This document shows positions 38,463 through 51,839 of a stretch of 64,000 bases of DNA, in pieces. Source of the DNA: Calonectria ilicicola. Lineage: Eukaryota > Ascomycota > Sordariomycetes > Hypocreales > Nectriaceae. A program made the position numbers and the translations under genes. The number at the start of each line of letters is the position of its first letter. Within the stretch, counting starts at the first letter, position 1. The notes under the pieces were generated by a model. It ran no database searches and had not been told where the DNA came from. It saw only the letters and a program-made list of their open reading frames with translations. The DNA is taken from contig CP085831.1 of NCBI GenBank assembly GCA_020809705.1, forward strand, positions 1,178,001 to 1,242,000, written 5' to 3'.

Positions 38463-39459
38463 ATTTATTATATTTATAATAAAGAAGATTATATTTCTCC
38501 TTATTATCTATTATAATAGAAGAATAATATACTTTTTAAAATTATTAAAGTTTAAATTATTAATAGTAATTTTATTAAAATAAACTTATTAGAAAATAAA
38601 TAAGTATAAACTTAATATATAAAACTATTATATATAAAAAACTTCTACCTTTAGAATAGATTATTTAAGGAAGAGTATTAGTACTTAATACTTATAAGAA
38701 AAAAGAAGTCCAAATAAATATAAACACTTATATATAAGTAGACCTTATTAACTAATAATTAATGTAAAGATTAGATTTAAAGTTAGCTTTAGATATAATT
38801 ATATTTATATTAAAAAGCTATAATAAAATTATATTAGCCTTATATAAGGTATATTAATTAATTTTATTCTTAATCAATTATTAAAGAATACTTTAAAAGA
38901 TCTAAAAAACATTTATTAAAGTATAATATTTAAAAAATATTAATAATCTACTCCTTTTAAATAATTCTATAAATAAAGAAAGTATTATAATTAATATATA
39001 TAATTATTATTAAATATATAAACTTATTTCTTTTATAAAATTTAAAAATATTATAAAAAAATTAATAAAAAATAATAAAAAAGCTTATATACTTTATACT
39101 ATTAATATATAATTATTAAAGAAAAAGTTAATTAAAGCTTTAAAAAATAAAACTATTAATAATAGTACTAGTATACTACCTTTAAAATTATAATTAAAGT
39201 AGTATATATTTAATAAAGTAAAGGTAATAAAGTTATTACTTTTTAAAAGTATAGAGTATTCTATTAATATTATAGAAGATAAAGAGTCTTTATATAATCT
39301 ATTATATTTATTAAATATTAAATAATATTATATATTATAAATATATATAGTAAATAATATTATTAATAATAGAATATAATTATTAATTAGTATTATTAAT
39401 ATATTAATATTATTTATATTAAAGAAAAATAATATTATATATTTATATATAAATTATAA

Positions 39460-39960
39460 AGATCTTAATATAATTATTATTAAAAATTAATATTTACTTT
39501 TACTTATTAATAATCTTTTAAATAAATTAATAGAAGTAAGATAAATTATTAAAATTAATATTTATAATATATATTATTATATTAAAATTAAAAAAAATAA
39601 TAAATAAAAGATTACTTTTAGAACTTAATATAATTACTTTAAATATATAATTATATTATTTAGGTTAATTAATACTTTAGCTACTTTCTAAGCATATATT
39701 CACTATATACTTATAAAACTTTTAAATATTTATTATATTATATATTTAAATAATATTATTATTTATTTTAAAATAAGAAAATAATATATTAAAGATATTA
39801 AAAAGGTCTTTAAGTAATTATATAACTTTTAATTATATATTAAACTTTTTAAATATACTTTTTATTAATAAAAGATAGAATTCTTAAAGTATATAATTAC
39901 TTAGAAAGATATTAAGATAGATCCTATATAAGTTTAATCTATTATTAAATAAAAGAAATT
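39460..39960 (+). pseudogene. Gypsy reverse transcriptase relic of TE-D
   Basis: Reads ITFRTQYNYFKYIIILFRL, then TLATFQAYI, then YLNNIIIYF at about 39,738-39,770, matching gypsy reverse transcriptase motifs with RIP substitutions. The same motifs occur on the minus strand of TE-C near 44,840-44,880. Confidence 0.85.
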
Positions 39961-42084
39961 AATTTTATATAAGAATATATAAGTATTTCTTAGCTTTTAT
40001 AACTTTTATTAGAAGTTTATCCTTAGATATTCTAAAATAATAGAACCTTTAATAAAGCTATTTAAGAGAAATAAGAATAATTATAAGGCTAGAGATCTTA
40101 CTTAGATCAAAATTAAAAAAGATATATTCCAAGAACTAAAGATAATCTTCTATTTAATAACCATCTTATAATATTAGGATTATTAAAAAAGTTTATAATA
40201 TTAATAAATTACTTTACTTTTAAAGGTATTATTAAAGCTTTAATAAAAAATCTTAAAGGAAGATTTATAAGATAGATTTATAAATTATCTTTATTTAATT
40301 TTAATTTTAAATATAAGCTAAAGAAGCTTAACCTAGTAAATAATCTATTAAGATAATTAAATTATATAAAAAAAGAAATTATATATAAAAATATATTTCT
40401 TATATTTATAAAAAAGCTTTAATTAATAAAAAAATTATTATTAAATATATAATATATAGTTACTAATATAAAAGGTAAAATTAAAATTACTAATACTTAT
40501 ATATAAATTATTTATATTAGCTTTAAAGATAATATATTTATATATTAAGTAATAAATAAGAATTTCTTACCTTTAGATTAAGAGTAAGCTATTAGACTAT
40601 TAGATTAATAAAATATAATTATAATCTTTTTAATTATATAATAGTAAAAGGCTAATAATATTACTATAAAGAAGAGCATTTAATAGGAAGAGATTATATA
40701 CTTTAACTATAGAGATTTATTAAGAGCTAGAGCAGTTAATCTAGAATAATTTATCTTATATCCTATTATAAAAGAGCTTATAAAGGGTGAAATAATATTT
40801 CTTACTTAATTATTTATATAATTAAAAGAACTAATCTAAGAATTATAAACTAAAGATCCTTTCTATTAATAATAAGTATAAAAGGTTAAATAAGGTATTA
40901 AAGATATAGAGGTATATTACTTAAATAGAAATAGTATACTCTTCTATAAAAGAAGGCTAGTTATTCTAGTGTAGTATATATTAAGGATTAAAATACTTTA
41001 TAAATATTATAATAATCTAAAGGTAAGGTATATAAGAGTTATTAAAATAATTAAATTTATTAAAAGAAAATTCTATTAAAAAGGAATTATAGAGGATATA
41101 TATAATTATATTTTAAGATATTAGATATATTAAAGTATATAAATCTTATATTATAGATTATATAGGAAGCTATAGTTTCTATTATTATTAGTATACCTCT
41201 TTTAAGAAATTAATATAGATTTTATTATAAGGTTACTTTAAAGTACTTATAATAATAGAGAAAAATATAATATTATTTTTATAATTATTTATTATATAAT
41301 AAAGTTTATTATATTTATACTTATAAAGAAAATACTTATTATTACTTAAATAATATAAATATTATATAAGTATATAAAATATTAATATAAAATATTAAAA
41401 AATATTATAAATAATTAAAATAAATTATTTATAAGTTAATTTTAAGAAGAATTAATAAAAGAATAAGTAATAATTAAATAATTATCTACTACCTACTATC
41501 CTTAAATTAATAAATAGATTAAGTAAATATATTAAACCTTAGAGAGATACTTAAGATTATTTATAAGAGAAATTTTAGAAAGATAGGTAATATAACTTCT
41601 TAAAAATAAGTTTACTTATAATAATAATTAGTATAGTATTATTAAAGTATTATTAATATAAGTATTATATAGTTATTATTTTAGAATAATTAAGTATATT
41701 TTAAAGTATTTAAAGACTTATATATAGAATATATAAGAGTATATTAAAGCCTTAAGCTATATATATACTTAAGCTTAATAATATTAGTAGAAAGCTATGA
41801 AAATATAGGCTAAGTACTATAATAAAAGATATATTACTATAGAGTATAAAAAAGAATAGATTATTGGTTTATTTATAAGGAACTTTAGGTTTAAGTATAA
41901 GAAACTTATATCTAAGTTTATTAAGATTACTATTACTAAAAGAATAAAATAATAGGCCTATAAGATATACCTACTTAAATAATACTAATAAATATATAAT
42001 ATTTTCTTAATTTTCTTATTTAAACCTTAGAAAAGTATTAAAGGTAATATTACTATTTATTTACTAAAACTAATTAAAAAAGAG

Positions 42085-42240
42085 AATAAGTAAGAGATTA
42101 AGAAGATTATTATATATAAAGATAATAATAATAAAATATTATATTAAATTAAGTAGATTAAGTAGCCTATAAAGTATAATATATAAAAACCTAAAGCTTA
42201 TTTTAAAAATATAATAGCTTTAATATATAAGTATTATAAG
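42085..42240 (+). pseudogene. Chromodomain relic at the integrase tail of TE-D
   Basis: Reads EIKKIIIYKDNNNKILY, then three stop positions where Trp is expected, then KP-AYFKNI. This fits a chromodomain (EVEEIL ... YLVKWKG ... TWEP ... L-NA), which in chromoviruses targets integration to heterochromatin. Confidence 0.65.
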
Positions 42241-42347
42241 TAAATTAAGAAGATATATAAAAAATAGAATAATAAGATATAAAAGTAATACTACTTTTAT
42301 TAAATCCTTTTAAAGCTTAAGAATAAGCCTCTAAAAAAGGAAATAAT

Positions 42348-42562
42348 TATAAAAATATAGGACCAAGAGGACTAATTAAGTATATATACTAAATGTATAC
42401 TAATATAAGATATTATAAAGCAAGAATGCCTATAATAATATTATATAGTAAGCACAGGCAAATAGTTCTATAGTTCATCAAGTTAAAGTCTTAGTAATAA
42501 AAATAGAGGTCTATTGTAGTCCTATTTATGCTTCACCTTAGTCATGAATCTAGTTCATTATA
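42348..42562 (+). repeat. 3' LTR of TE-D (215 bp)
   Basis: Aligns with 36174-36388. Its right half (about 42,440-42,560) has escaped much of the mutation, so original G and C remain (ATGAATCTAGTTCATTATA end). Confidence 0.92.
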
Positions 42563-45500
42563 CTATAGTAATATGCCTTTTATTATAATACTTAATCTAT
42601 ATTTCCATAGCTTTCTGCTAATACTATTAAGCTTAAGTGTATATATAGCTTAAGGCTTTAATATACTTTTATATACTTTATATATAAGTCTTTAAGTGCT
42701 CTAGAGTATATTTAATTATTCTAAAATAATAACTATATAATACTTATATTAATAATACTTTAATAATACTATACTAACTATTATTATAAGTAAACTTACT
42801 CTTAGAGAATTATATTACCTATCTCTTTAAAATTTCTCCTACAAATAATCTTAAATATCTCTTTAAGGTTTAATATATTTACTTAATTTACTTATTAATT
42901 TAAGAATAGTAAATAATAAATAATTATCTAATTATTATTTATTCTTTTATTAGTTTTTTCTAAAACTAGCTTATAAATAGTTTATTTTAATTACTTATAA
43001 TATTTTTTAATATTTTATATTAATATTTTATATATTTATATAATATTTATATTATTTAAGTAATAATAAGTATTTTCTTTATAAGTATAAATATAATAAA
43101 CTTTATTATATAATAGATAATTATAAAAATAATATTATATTCTTTTTTATTATTATAGATACTTTAAGATAATCTTATAATAAAATCTATATTAATTTTT
43201 TAAAAGGGATATATTAATAGTAGTAGAGATTATAGCTTCTTATATAGTTTATAATATAAGGTTTGTATACCTTAATATATCTAGTATCTTAAGATATAAT
43301 TATATATATCCTCTATAATTTCTTTCTAATAGAATTTTCTCTTAATAAATTTAATTATCTTAATAACTTCTATATACTTTACCCTTAGATCATTATAATA
43401 TCTATAAAGTATCTTAATCCTCAGTATATACTATACTAGGATAACCAGCCTTCCTTTATAAAAAAATATACCATTTCTATCTAAGTAATACATCTTTATA
43501 TCTCTAGTATTCTATTTAATCTTCTATATCTACTATTAATAAAAAGGATTTTTAATTTATAATCCTTAGACTAATTCTTTTAATTATATAGATAGTTAAG
43601 TAAGAAATATTATTTTACCCTTTATAAGCTCTCTTATAATAAAATATAAAATAAATTATTCTAGATCAACTACCCTAGCTTCTAATAGGTCCTTATAATT
43701 AAAGTATATAACCTCTTTTTATTAAATACTCTCCTTTATAATAATATTACTAATCCTTTATTATTATATAATTAAAAAGATTATAATTATATTCTACTAA
43801 TCTAGTAATTTAATAGCTTATTTCTAATCTAAAGATAAAAAACTTTTACTTATTACTTAATATATAAATATACTATCTCTAAAATTAATATAAATAACTT
43901 ATATATAAATATTAATAATTTTAATTTTACTTTTTATATTAATAACTATATATTATATATTTAATAATAATTCCTTTACTAATTAAAGCTTCTTTATAAA
44001 TATAAAAAGTATATCTTTATATATAATTTCTTTTTCTATATAATCTAATTATCTTAATAAACTATTTATTAAATTAAGCTTCTTTAATCTATATTTAAGA
44101 TTAAAATTAAATAAAAATAATTTATAAATCTATCTTATAAGTCTTTCTTTAAGATCCTTTATTAAAGTTTTAATAATACCTTTAAAGGTAAAGTAATTTA
44201 TTAATACTATAAACTTCTTTAATAATCCTAATAAATAGTAATTCTAGTACTTTAAGCTCTTAATAATTATAAGTAACTCTTACTATCTAATTCCCTAATA
44301 TTATTTAGCACTAGAGAGCTTCCTTAACTAATAAACTATTAGGCGCCATTAATCTTCTATAAGTTATAATAAGATCCCTAAGATAGCCTTAGTAAATATA
44401 TCTATCTTAATATAGGCTTTTAGGGTTAGATCCTAATATTATAAGATAGTTACTAAATAGAAAGCTATCTTTAGTTCTTAGAACACATCTTCTTTAATCT
44501 TGGTCTAAGTAAGGTCTCTAGCTTTATAATTATTCTTATTTCTTTTAAATAATTTTATTAAAGGTTCTATTATTTTAAAATATTTAAAAATAAACTTTTA
44601 ATAAAAATTATAAAAATTAAAAAATATTTATATATTTTTATATAAAATTAGTTTCTTTTATTTAATAATAAATTAAATTTATATAAGATTTATCTTAATA
44701 TCTTTCTAAATAATTATATACTTTAAGAATTCTATCTTTTATTAATAAAAGATATATTTAAAAAGTTTAATATATAATTAAAAATTATATAATTATTTAA
44801 AAATCTCCTTAATATCCTTAATATATTATTTTTTTATTTTAAAATAAATAATAATATTATTTAAATATATAATATAATAAATATCTAAAAGTCCTATAAA
44901 TATATAATAAATATATACTTAAAAAGTAGCTAAAGTATTAATTAACTTAAATAATATAATTATATACTTAAAGTAATTATATTAAATTTTAAAAATAATC
45001 TTTTATTTATTATTTTTTTTAATTTTAATATAATAATATATATTATAAATATTAATCTTAATAATCTATTTTACTTTTATTAATTTATTTAAAAGATTAT
45101 TAATAAGTAAAAGTAGATATTAATTCTTAATAATAATTATATTAAGATCTTTATAATCTATATATAAATATATAATACTATCTTTCTTTAATATAAATAA
45201 TATTAATATATTAGTAATACTAATTAATAATTATATTTTATTATTAATAATATTATTTATTATATATATTTATAATATATAATATTATTTAATATTTAAT
45301 AAATATAATAAATTATATAAAGGCTCTTTATTTTCTATAATATTAATAAAATACTTTATATTTTTAAAAAGTAATAACTTTATTACCTTTACTTTATTAA
45401 ATATATACTACTTTAATTATAATTCTAAAAGTAATATACTAATATTATTATTAATAACTTTATCTTTTAAAACCTTAATTAACTCTTTCTCTAATAATTA

Positions 45501-47419
45501 TATACTAATAATATAAAGTATATAAGCTTTTCTACTATTTTTTATTAATTCTTTTATAATATTTTTAAATTTTATAAAAAAAATAGGTTTATATATTTAA
45601 TAATAATTATATATATTAATTATAATACTTTCTCTACCTATAAAACCATTTAAAAAAAGTAGATCACTAGTATCTTTTAAATATTATATCTTAATAAATG
45701 CTTTTTAGATCTTCTAAGGCATTCCTTAATAATTAATTAAGAATAAAGTCAACTAATATACCTTATATAAAGCTAATATAGTTCTATTATAGCTTTCTAA
45801 TATAAATATAGCTATATCTAGGGCTAATTTTAAATCTAATCTTTATATTAATTATTAGCTAATAAAGTCTACCTATATATAGATATTCATATCTACCTAG
45901 ACTTCTTCTTTCTTATAAATATTAAGTATTAATACTTTTTTTAAATAATCTATTCTAAAGATAGAAGTTTCTTATATATAATAGCTTTATATATTAAACT
46001 TATATTTACTTATTTTTTAATAAATCTATTTTTAATAAAATTATTATTAATAATCTAAACTTTAATAGCTTTAAAAATACATTATCCTTCTATTATAATA
46101 AATAATAAGAAGAAATATAACCTTCTTTATTATAAATATAATAAATTAGAAATTAAATATAATTAAAATTAATAATCTTCTTTATATTACTAAAAATAAT
46201 AGAAAAAATAAATTTAATATTATCTTTTAAAAAAATTAATCTAAATATACTTCCTCAACTTCTATCTTTATCTTAACCTTTATCTTAGTTTTTATAATTA
46301 TTAGAATATTACTTTTAAAAGCCTTTTTATTAATTAAAAAGTAATCTTTTAATATTATTACCCTTTTATACTTTTTAATTATTTTAATAAAAATAGATTT
46401 AAAGTTATTTAATTTTATTAATTACTTTATAAAGCTTTTTAAACTTTACTTTTTATTTTAATATTTCTACTTTTAATTTAAATTATAATTTAAAATAATA
46501 TTAATAAACTAAAATAATATTATTCTCTAGACCTTTAATATCTAATATAATATATAGAGCTATTTATATAATAAAATATTATTATAATATATAATCCTTT
46601 TTCTATTTTAAAAATAATAATTTATTATAAAGCTAGTACTTATATAAATTTAGATTAATATATATTTTATATATAAAGATAAGAAAATCTTCTTATAAAA
46701 GGTTTTAATTAATAAGCTTTTTAATATAATTATATTATTATATCTATAGAGGGTATAAGAACTTGATTATAGTCTACTTTATATATTATATAATAGAACT
46801 ATCTAGCTATAAGCTATTATTAGCTTTAATAATATAGATCTAGTTATTAATTTAAATATCTAATATATCTTTATTAAGCCTCTTATAATTATATAATAGA
46901 GGTTTCTTATAGTCCTTTCTTAGACCTATACTAAGCTATATAATTAATTAATATAATATATTTATTTAGAATTACTACTATTAAGCTTAAAACTATTATT
47001 ATTATATTTAGAACTATTTTTATTATTAAATTATTATAATTATAAAATCTTTTATAAATATTATAATTTCCTTTATATTATATAAAATTTATATTATAAA
47101 TAATAATAATATTTACTTTTTAATATTCTTTAAATCTTAAGATTTTTACTTCTCTAGCTCTATAATTAGAATACTTTTAAAAATTAAAATAAAAAATATA
47201 TTTAGATTCTCTAAAGCTCTATCCCTCTAAATAAGCTCTTTTTAAAGTTTTTATTCATACTTTTAACTATATATAGCCTATATTTATAACTCTTACTTAC
47301 TATAGTAAATCCTTATTAGCTTAGAAAGCAATAGTATAATATTAATCCTTCCTGAGCTTCTAATAGCTCTACCTATTATATAATATATCAGTCTTCTAAA
47401 GGAAAAGAAGTTAAAGAAT

Positions 47420-47634
47420 TATAATAAACTGAATTTATAACTAGGGTAAAGTATAAATAGGACTATAATAAACCTTTATTCTTATTACTAAGACTTCAAT
47501 TTAATGAACTATAGAACTGTTTGTTTGTGCTTATTATATAATATTGTTATGGGTGTCCTTGCTTTATAGCATCTTGCACTAGTATATATTCGATATGTGT
47601 GCTTGATTGGTTCTCTTGGTCCCACATCTTTACA
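47420..47634 (-). repeat. 5' LTR of TE-C (215 bp), least mutated copy
   Basis: The right half keeps a near-original sequence (TTGGTTCTCTTGGTCCCACATCTTTACA), which fixes the true LTR terminus as TGTAAAGATGTGGG on the minus strand. Confidence 0.92.
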
Positions 47635-47639
47635 CTTTA

Positions 47640-48760
47640 TTTATAATAAAGAATTCCTTACTATTATTAATACTTTTAAAAAATTTTAATAATACCTTTT
47701 AAAAAATAATTATAAAATTATAATATATACTAATTATAAAAATATTATTTATTTTATAATTACTTAAAAACTTAATAAAAAGCAATTATAATATATAAAA
47801 TACCTATCTAAATTTAATTACTAAATTATCTATATTAAAGAAATTAAAAACAATTATACTAATACAATCAGCTACTAACCCAACTATAATATAAAAAAAC
47901 CAAAAATATAAAAAAAACTATTAATCTATAATATCAATAAAGACCTAGAACAAGCCCTAATTAATAAAATAATAATAAAAACAAAAAAAATAATCACTAC
48001 TATAAGAGTAGGAGGACTACCACATACAACCAAAACTATTATCATAGAAATACTAATATAATAAGTAGAATAAAATAATCCATTACTAAGAAAAATCAAA
48101 GAATACAATCTAGCACTTCTAGAAGAAGAAAAAACAGATTATTTACAAGTACTAGAGAAATATTAAATAGAATTAATAAAAGATATTTATAAATATCTTT
48201 TATATAATTATAAAGATATTAATAAAACCTTTAAAAAAATTAAATAGATATTTTCCTTTAATAAGATAAAAAAGAAAATTAAATAAATATATAAGAAATA
48301 TAGTCTATATTAATACTTTAAAAAATTAAAATATAAATTATATAGATTATTATAATTATCCTTTATTATATAATAATTATAAAATTTAATTATAATAAAC
48401 TTTATTATCAATCTTCCCTTATTAGTAGACCTTATTATAGAAATATATTATAATAGTATTTTTATTATTATTAATTATTTTATAAAAGTAATATATTATC
48501 TTTCTTATAATAAAATAATAAAAGAAGAATAATTTATTTATTTTTTCTTTTAATATATAATTATTATATATAAATTACTAATTAAAATTATTTTAAATAA
48601 AGAATAATTATTTATATTTAAGTTTTAGTAAAGCTTAATGTTCTTTATAGGGCTAAACTATAAGTTAAGTATAGCTTTCTATTTCTAAATAGATAGATAA
48701 ATTAAATACTAAAATTAGGAAATTAAATAATATTTATAATATTATATTAATTATAAGTAA
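47640..48760 (+). pseudogene. RNase H (second part) and integrase relic of TE-B
   Basis: Resumes directly after the CTTTA duplication with YNKEFLTIINTF, then TNYKNIIYFIT and QYIKYLSKFNY, as in gypsy RNase H. Integrase follows: LLVDLIIEIYYNSIFIIINYF around 48,420-48,480 and SLMFFIGLNYKLSIAFYF-IDRQ around 48,635-48,695, matching the catalytic-core order with RIP changes. Confidence 0.85.
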
Positions 48761-50085
48761 ATTAATTAGATAGAAAAGTTATTTATTATATAGTTAATAT
48801 ATAATATATTTTATAATTATAATATTAAAATAATATTAATAAAAGCTAATTTTAGCTTTATATTAAATACTTATTAAGCCCCCTTAGAAAGTATAATTTA
48901 AATAAAAGCTATAATTAAGTTAAATAATCTAAGAAAATTATATAAAAAATAAAAATAGAACTTAAGTTTATTTATAATATAATAAAAAGATATTATAATT
49001 TAAAAAAGCTAAAAAGATTATCCTTCTTAAAAAAGATATAATCTACTTAATAATAAAAAATCTTATAATAAAAAAATAAAATAAAAAAATTAATTTTATA
49101 TAAATTAAATTATACCTAATTAAAAAAAATATTAAAAAATAATTACAAGCTTGATCTCCTAGATAATATCAAGATCTACTTTATCTTTTATATCTTACTA
49201 TTAGAATTAGATAAGGGTATCTAGATAAATATAAAACCTAAATATAAATCATAAATAGAAAATTTAAAAAATTAATAGGAAATTAAGAAAATATTATAAA
49301 AAAAGAGAAAGATAGAAAATTTAAAATTAAATAAAAAAATTATAAAAAAATAATTTAGGAACTAGTAAAATATCTTATATATTATTTAAAGATATTAAAA
49401 GTATTTTTAAAAATATAATATTAAGTAAACTATTAAGATTAATAATATTCTAATTAATAATATTTATAGCTTTTAAAGATTATATCTAAATAATAACCTC
49501 TAACTTTACTTAATCTACATCCTCTAACTTATTTAAAGAAAAAGATTTTAATATATTATTTTTATATTTTTTATTTTAAATTAATATTTCTAATAATAAA
49601 AGTAAAATAAATAATTTAAAAATTCTTAAACTTTAATCTAAATTATAAGTACCTTTACTTAGATATAAAAGAACTTCTCCTTAACTACCTTCTTCTTTAT
49701 ATTTAAATAATTAAATTTTTAATTTATCTAGATTATTATAAATATTAATACCTACTTATACTTATTATTTATAAAAATTATATATATATAATTAAAAATA
49801 TCTTCAAAGTATTATATATTCTATTATAATAAATATATTTATTATAATAATTATTAAAATCTAGCAATATCTTATATTATAAATCCTTAAAAAATAAAAA
49901 AAATATAATATAATTTTAAAACTTATTAAATTAATAAACTAAACTTAAATATTAATATAAAAATATAATTTAAAAGTACTTAAATCTTAAAGTATAATTA
50001 AAAAATATTTTAAAGATTAAGAATAAGGAACTTATATATAAGATCAATTTAATAGGCCTTAAGAATAAGATTAATAAAGAAAGGA

Positions 50086-50485
50086 TATTATATTATAATT
50101 TATAATATACTTAAATAATTAAATAAAATAGAAATAATACTTACTTACCTTATAACCTTATATTAACTAATAAAAAAATACTTATAAATAATTATTTATA
50201 ATATTAATAATTACCTTATAATTACTATCTTAATTATTAATATATTAAATAAAATTAATATAATAAATATTTATTAAATAATAATATATAGATAGATTAA
50301 AATCTACTTTTATAATTAATACTAACTAACTTTTAATATAATTTAATTACCTTAATTATAATTAACTATTATTTAATATAATACTTCCATTACTTTATCT
50401 ACTATAATATACCTAATCATCCTACTAACAATAAACCCTTCATTTTGATTGGTTTATTAAGTTGGGAATTGACCAGACCGTTACA
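50086..50485 (+). repeat. 3' LTR of TE-B
   Basis: Starts TATTATATTATAAT (RIP form of TGTTATGACCCATGAC) and ends GACCAGACCGTTACA, immediately followed by CTAGA. The last 40 bp are unmutated. Confidence 0.9.
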
Positions 50486-50490
50486 CTAGA

Positions 50491-51070
50491 GGCCATATAG
50501 GATATTTAGTAGGATATATAGCTCACAATATATATCATATATAGATACCTTAACTTACAAAGATTATTATAACTTGAAATATACAATTCAATAAGCATAT
50601 TAATTATAAATCGGATAAGCTAAGCTCAGCCAAGCATACAGTTATCCAACTCAAAGATTGGGCTCTCCAAATCGAAGAGGAAATCAATAATAAGGCAATA
50701 TACAAGGGATCTTTACAAGGACCAATATTCGCGGGTTTGAACTCGGGGGTGGAGGCGCCTATGAGCACGGAAACAACCACTCAAAGCGCAGTAAAAGACA
50801 CTAAGCATGCACCTAGTCAAACGCCTACAGGACTTCAAACTCCAGAACCAGAAAACGCGCATTCAGGGAGCATGGCAGAAGCTCAATAGAGCATAGGTCA
50901 GGTGCAACAAATAGAGACAAGCACAACAGACCAACCACCAACAGAACAGTCCATGAGCTCGGGGGTGCACATACCCGAGATAGTGGATGAGTAACCAGAA
51001 TAGTTGGAGCAGGCAACGAACCAACCAGTGAGCGAGGTAGTAAAGGAAGCAATAGCTACACCGCCATCTG
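50491..51070 (+). pseudogene. Unmutated remnant of TE-A between integrase and reverse transcriptase
   Basis: A GC-normal island of almost 600 bp in otherwise AT-rich DNA. It continues the copia integrase reading (HIGYLVGY at its start) and then a low-complexity linker rich in Thr, Gln, Pro, Ser and Glu, as found between integrase and reverse transcriptase in copia polyproteins. At least one stop is present, so it is not a gene of its own. Confidence 0.7.
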
Positions 51071-51839
51071 AGCTATTAAAGCTTATAATTATTGTTAATA
51101 TTAGTATACTATAAAGCTAGGAATAGGAGTTAGGACCTATATATAGAAGAGGTAGAGGTTAAAGGTAAGGTTAATTAATTATTTAAATGTTTATAAGTAT
51201 ATAAATATATTATTATTAAGTTTAAAAAAGTAATATAAAGTAAAATTAAAAAACTTTAATATAATAAGATTATAATAAAAATTTAATATTAAATTTCTTT
51301 ATAATTAATTATTATAAAATAAATTATATAAATTTTAAAAGTATTTAAATTATATTTATAATACTTATAAAAGTAATAAAATAAAAAGAAGCTACTTAGA
51401 TTAATATAGTACCAAATTACCCTAAATTATATTAAGATAATCTTCTTAAACCCTTACAAAATTAAAAAAGATAATAAAATATTTATTAAATAAGCTATTT
51501 ATTTAAATAATATATTAAAAGATTAGAACCTTAATTAAAAAGGGAATATAAAAAAATAAAATATATAAAAATATAAATTAAATTATTATTATTTAAATAA
51601 ATCTTTATTTATAAATTTAATTAAAATAGATATCTTAAATAATATAAGATAAGATTATATATTTAAGATGATTTATAGGAAAGCTTTATAATTAAAAGTA
51701 TATATACTATAATACTTATAATATAATTATTCTATATAATTATTGCTCTAGTTGTTTAATTTAATTTAAAAATTAAGTAACTTAATATTATTAATATTTT
51801 TATTAATATAATAAAAAGTAAAAATAATATATTAATTAT

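Larger units (their letters stand above)
36174..42562 (+). mobile_element. TE-D: Ty3/gypsy chromovirus inserted in TE-C
   Basis: LTRs of 215 bp (36174-36388 and 42348-42562) are flanked by CTATA (36169-36173 and 42563-42567). The total of 6,389 bp includes a 787 bp foreign insert. Relics: reverse transcriptase around 39,460-39,960 with YLNNIIIYF (from YLDDILIYS), integrase around 41,000-41,950, and a chromodomain-like tail at 42,085-42,240. Relative to TE-C it lacks about 205 bp in RNase H. It belongs to the TE-C family but lies in the opposite direction. Confidence 0.92.
35448..47634 (-). mobile_element. TE-C: Ty3/gypsy element in reverse orientation, inserted in TE-B RNase H
   Basis: LTRs of 215 bp (35448-35662 and 47420-47634) are flanked by CTTTA (35443-35447 and 47635-47639). 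Minus-strand relics of gag, reverse transcriptase (around 44,830-45,250) and integrase (around 42,600-43,400) are visible. TE-D splits it between 36168 and 42568. Without TE-D it is about 5.8 kb. It is the same family as TE-D, with identical LTR length and colinear internal sequence. Confidence 0.92.
31397..50485 (+). mobile_element. TE-B: Ty3/gypsy LTR retrotransposon inserted in TE-A integrase
   Basis: LTRs at 31397-31791 and 50086-50485 are flanked by CTAGA (31392-31396 and 50486-50490). Without TE-C inside it is about 6.9 kb. Relics in order: Gag zinc knuckle (32696-32737), aspartic protease VDS-R-A at 33771 (from DSGA), reverse transcriptase (about 34,570-35,250), RNase H interrupted at 35,447 and resumed after 47,639, integrase (about 48,000-48,760), and a possible chromodomain tail near 49,200-49,400. 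Reverse transcriptase before integrase defines Ty3/gypsy. Heavily RIP-mutated. Confidence 0.92.

Noticed and set aside
47926..48108. Minus-strand 60-codon hydrophobic open frame
   Set aside because: It arises from strand-biased RIP of the TE-B integrase region; no start context and no family.
50825..51052. Minus-strand 75-codon open frame in the GC-normal island
   Set aside because: The island is copia linker sequence on the plus strand; the minus frame has no features.
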